In this document: in pieces, positions 60,505-64,000 of the stretch
Layout: the number at the start of each line of letters is the position of its first letter
Position numbering within the stretch: position 1 is the stretch's first letter
Assembly: GCA_903927965.1 (NCBI GenBank)
Contig: CAIYPA010000193.1
Coordinates: 17,594 to 81,593 of the forward strand
Direction of reading: 5' to 3'
From: an uncultured Bacteroidia bacterium
GTDB lineage: Bacteria > Bacteroidota > Bacteroidia > Bacteroidales > Prolixibacteraceae
Length of the DNA stretch: 64,000 nt
Notes under the pieces: model-generated
The model's input: the letters and a program-made list of their open reading frames with translations, nothing else
Databases searched by the model: none
Told to the model about the DNA's origin: nothing
Program-made: the position numbers and the translations under genes

Positions 60505-63500
60505 TTGATTATGGCCTACCTGAACGAATCGCACATCGAACTTGCCGACATTGCTTACTTTACCGAAAAATTGGGATATTCCCATATCAACGCCTGGGAA
60601 AAACAGATCCTCGGACGGAAAAGCCTTAAAGAGGTGGTCCTTACCGACCGGCTAAAACACCAATTGCAGCAACTCAACAACCACCTTCCAGAACATTGCA
60701 TCGAAACTGCCATTGGCGAACTGACAAAAAGCCGGGCAACGATGTTGCCGGTTTTGGCCAACAAGGAAGTTTATGGGTTGATCAAAAACGGGGTGCAGGT
60801 ATCGTACAAGAATATTCACGGCAGGGAAGAGAACGATTATGTGAGGATCATCGATTTCAGTCCGGCCAACGACAACGATTTTTTGGTCGTGACGCAGTTG
60901 AGCATCGAATACCAGCTTACCCAAAATATTACGAGGCGTCCAGATATGCTATTGTATATCAATGGATTGCCATTGGTGATGATCGAATTGAAGAATGCCA
61001 CCGAAAAGGTAAAAACAGGGTACGACAAAAACCTCAAAGATTACCAGCGCGATATCCCCCAATTGTTCTGGTACAACCTGTTCGTCTGCATCTCGAACGG
61101 CATCCAAACGCGTGTTGGCAGTTTCAATGCGCCGTGGGACCATTTTTTCTCGTGGTTGAAACTGAAGGACACCTCTATCACCCACGACCAGCTTACAAAA
61201 GACGAGATCGAAAAGGAGAGCGAACGGACAGGAGAACACCTTAGCCTAAAGATTTTTGGCGAAGGTCTTTGTCAAAAAGACAAACTGATCGATTACTTCG
61301 AAAACTTTGTGCTGTACCACCGCAACAAGGTCAAGATCATTGCCAAGAACCATCAGTTCCTGGGCGTGAACAATTCCATTGTGGCACTTCAGAACAAGGA
61401 GGGCAATAAAGGGAAACTCGGCGTTTTCTGGCACACACAGGGATCGGGGAAATCGTATTCGATGATCTTTTTCTCCAAAAAGGTACACCGCAAGCTGACC
61501 GGCAACTGGTCGTTTCTGATCATCACCGACCGGAAGGATCTCGATAGCCAGATTTACAGGAACTTCCTGGAGACCGAAACCATTGTCGAAACCAAGGACC
61601 AGAAAGAGAACTATTTCAGGCCAGCCGATAAAGAGAAATTAAAGGAATATCTGCAGTCGAACAGGTCTTTCGTGTTCTCATTGATCTTTAAATTCGGGAT
61701 CGAAACCGGCAAGACCTTCCAGCAGCTCACCGACCGGAACGACTGGATTGTGATCGTGGATGAAGCGCACCGCACGCAATACAAAAGCCTGGCCGAAAAT
61801 ATGCGGATCGGCCTGCCAAATGCCCAGTACATCGCTTTTACAGGCACGCCCCTGTTGCGCAGCGAACTCACCAAAGATTGGTTTGGCCCGTATGTTTCGG
61901 AATACGACTTTGCCCAAAGCATCGAAGATGGCGCAACGGTCCCGATCTATTACAAGAAAAGCGTTCCTAGGGTGGAGCAGGTCAACCCCGATCTGGTGGG
62001 TGAAGCAGCTGAAATTTTGGAAAACGAAAACCTTACAGAAGAACAGAAGGAGAAGCTGAACAAGGAATATTCGACGCTACTTCAGGTTGTGAGGCGCGAC
62101 GACAGGCTCGAAGAGATCGCGAAACACATTGTCAGCCATTTCCCCTACCGGTTGGATGTCCTCGATGAAGAGAAGTACCGGAGGCCCATGAAGGCAATGG
62201 TCATCAGCATCGACAAGTTTACAGCGGTCAGGATGTTCGACAAAGTGCAATACCACCTCAAGGAAGAGATCAAGGAACTCCGGAAAAAGATTAAAGTTGA
62301 AAAGAATCCTGAAATCAAGGCACGGCACGAAAGGGCGATCCTGTTTATGCAGGAGACCCGTATGGCGGTGGTCATCAGTCAGGAAGGTGGCGACAAGGAC
62401 GAAGAAAAAGTCTTTGCCGATGCCGGGCTAAACATCAGGCCGCACAGGGAGTTGATCGACCGGCCTGATGAAGATGGGCGCAACATTGAAGACTATTTCA
62501 AGGACCCAAACAATACCTACAGGATCGTTTTTGTAACGGCCATGTGGATGACCGGTTTTGATGCGCCCTCTGTATCAACATTATACCTCGATAAGCCACT
62601 TCAGAACCACACCTTGATGCAAACCATTGCCAGGGCGAACAGGGTGATCGAAGGGAAGAAAAACGGGTTGGTTGTCGATTATTTTGGCGTTTTCAGGAAC
62701 CTTAAAATTGCGTTGGCCGCTTACGCGGAAGGGACAAAAGGGAAAGGGAAGAAAGCAGAGGAAGGCGGCGATGGTGGTGACGAGTATCCTGCAAAGGAAT
62801 TCGAAGAGCTGTTTTTATTGCTCGACGAGGTCATTCTTGAGGCAAAGGGCTACTTCCAAAATTTGGGCGCCGATATGGACAAAATCCTGAACCTGGGCGA
62901 AAAAGGGTTCAAGGACATTGAACTGTTCCAGGAATATGCCAACCTGATCCTTGCCAAAGACGAATACAAGAAGCAGTTGGGGCTGTATGTGAATACCATT
63001 GTGTCACTTTATGATTCGGCCACACCCGAGGTTTATGACCGTCCGGGCTATAAAAGGAACCGCGATGTTTTTCAATACCTTCGCGATGTTGTTGACCGCA
63101 ATGTTGACCGTGACGATGCTGTAGATAGGGCAAGAAAGAAAATCGACGAATTGCTCGATACCAGCATTTTAGGCAAAGGTGACCTGCACGAAGAGCAAAA
63201 AAACAGGTATTCGATTGAAACGTGGAAGCAAATCGACCTGAGCAAACTCGATTTTGCCGTTCTAAGAAAAGAGTTCCCAAACAAGGAACACAAGAACATT
63301 CAGTTTGCCGACCTCAGGGAATTGCTGGAAATCAAGCTCAATCAAATGCTTGCGCAGAACAAGACGAGGGGCAGTTTTCTTGTAAATTTTCAAAAGATTA
63401 TCGACGATTACAATTCGGGGAGTATATCCATCGATGAAGCTTATGAAGAGTTGTTAAGAAGGGCCGAGGCAATGGACGAAGAAGCGCGGAGAGCTGCAAA

Positions 63501-63819
63501 AAACGAAATGACGGAGCCTGAGCAGGAGCTTTTCGACCTCCTCAAAAAAGACAAACTGACCAAAGAGGAGGAGAAAAGTGTAAGGCTTGCCGCCCATGCC
63601 TTGTTGGAGAGACTTTTTGACGCGAAAAACAAGATCCTGATCCAGGAGTGGTGGAAAGAGAAATCCACACAGGAAAAAGTAAAAAGGGAGATCCAACTCG
63701 TTCTTGATAATTTATTGCCAAAAGATAGTTACGATATGAATCTCTTTTCACAGAAGGTGGATGTCACCTTTCAGCATTTTTTCGAGTTGGCCCAGGTAGG
63801 AAAAGGGGTGGCGGCGTAG
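60505..63819 (+). CDS. hsdR: type I restriction enzyme R subunit (HsdR)
   Basis: MIELKNATEKVKTGYDKNLKDYQRDIPQLF nuclease-domain region, GVFWHTQGSGKSYSM (Walker A), IVDEAHRTQYKSLAENMR (DEAH), AFTGTPLL. Confidence 0.97.
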   Translation: MIMAYLNESHIELADIAYFTEKLGYSHINAWEKQILGRKSLKEVVLTDRLKHQLQQLNNHLPEHCIETAIGELTKSRATMLPVLANKEVYGLIKNGVQVSYKNIHGREENDYVRIIDFSPANDNDFLVVTQLSIEYQLTQNITRRPDMLLYINGLPLVMIELKNATEKVKTGYDKNLKDYQRDIPQLFWYNLFVCISNGIQTRVGSFNAPWDHFFSWLKLKDTSITHDQLTKDEIEKESERTGEHLSLKIFGEGLCQKDKLIDYFENFVLYHRNKVKIIAKNHQFLGVNNSIVALQNKEGNKGKLGVFWHTQGSGKSYSMIFFSKKVHRKLTGNWSFLIITDRKDLDSQIYRNFLETETIVETKDQKENYFRPADKEKLKEYLQSNRSFVFSLIFKFGIETGKTFQQLTDRNDWIVIVDEAHRTQYKSLAENMRIGLPNAQYIAFTGTPLLRSELTKDWFGPYVSEYDFAQSIEDGATVPIYYKKSVPRVEQVNPDLVGEAAEILENENLTEEQKEKLNKEYSTLLQVVRRDDRLEEIAKHIVSHFPYRLDVLDEEKYRRPMKAMVISIDKFTAVRMFDKVQYHLKEEIKELRKKIKVEKNPEIKARHERAILFMQETRMAVVISQEGGDKDEEKVFADAGLNIRPHRELIDRPDEDGRNIEDYFKDPNNTYRIVFVTAMWMTGFDAPSVSTLYLDKPLQNHTLMQTIARANRVIEGKKNGLVVDYFGVFRNLKIALAAYAEGTKGKGKKAEEGGDGGDEYPAKEFEELFLLLDEVILEAKGYFQNLGADMDKILNLGEKGFKDIELFQEYANLILAKDEYKKQLGLYVNTIVSLYDSATPEVYDRPGYKRNRDVFQYLRDVVDRNVDRDDAVDRARKKIDELLDTSILGKGDLHEEQKNRYSIETWKQIDLSKLDFAVLRKEFPNKEHKNIQFADLRELLEIKLNQMLAQNKTRGSFLVNFQKIIDDYNSGSISIDEAYEELLRRAEAMDEEARRAAKNEMTEPEQELFDLLKKDKLTKEEEKSVRLAAHALLERLFDAKNKILIQEWWKEKSTQEKVKREIQLVLDNLLPKDSYDMNLFSQKVDVTFQHFFELAQVGKGVAA

Positions 63820-64000
63820 TGGAAAATCTGATTGGAAATATTATTTGCAACAGTTATTTAAATAACTAATGTTTCGCACTTGATCTCAGGTTTTAACAGT
63901 CAATCGATTGAAAAAATTGTCTAATTTTAAGATACAGATTATCAAGGCTATATGTTTTCCATTTTTATTTATGCCGCTTCGTCTATCTCTGAGAAATTTA

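Noticed and set aside
60696-61244. 182-aa plus-strand ORF within hsdR
   Set aside because: Out-of-frame with well-supported HsdR
63820-64000. Possible CDS start at about 63951 (MFSIFIYAASSISEKF..)
   Set aside because: Too short before the window edge to support a call

Overview
Bacteroidota-like chromosomal window with low to moderate GC, about 40 confident CDSs on both strands, and no rRNA, tRNA or CRISPR array seen. Housekeeping and metabolic genes include an RND efflux pair, aroC, a SlyD-like FKBP, ligA, dapA, purL, an RsmF-like methyltransferase, cyclophilin, a PorE-like OmpA protein and a GH78 rhamnosidase. A minus-strand cobalamin riboswitch precedes a CWC Cys-rich protein and a DUF4465 lipoprotein. 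A tetraheme cytochrome / FeS / NrfD membrane redox module has no catalytic subunit next to it. A cluster of PAS histidine kinases includes one split by an in-frame TGA. A complete type I R-M locus (hsdM-hsdS-DUF1016-hsdR) lies near the right end. The strongest candidates for something under-described are: (i) a six-gene minus-strand cluster at about 42.7-50.4 kb with a DUF116-polyprenyl synthetase fusion, a DXDD-bearing class II terpene cyclase-like protein, a second alpha-barrel protein, a radical SAM enzyme, a ferredoxin and a CobW-type GTPase; (ii) a GH130-receiver-domain fusion convergent with a GT4 fusion protein; (iii) a repeat-rich protein ending in a GH16-like domain that appears to have lost its catalytic glutamates. 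Several families of REP/MITE-like intergenic repeats are also present. All calls are from reading the sequence; no searches were run.
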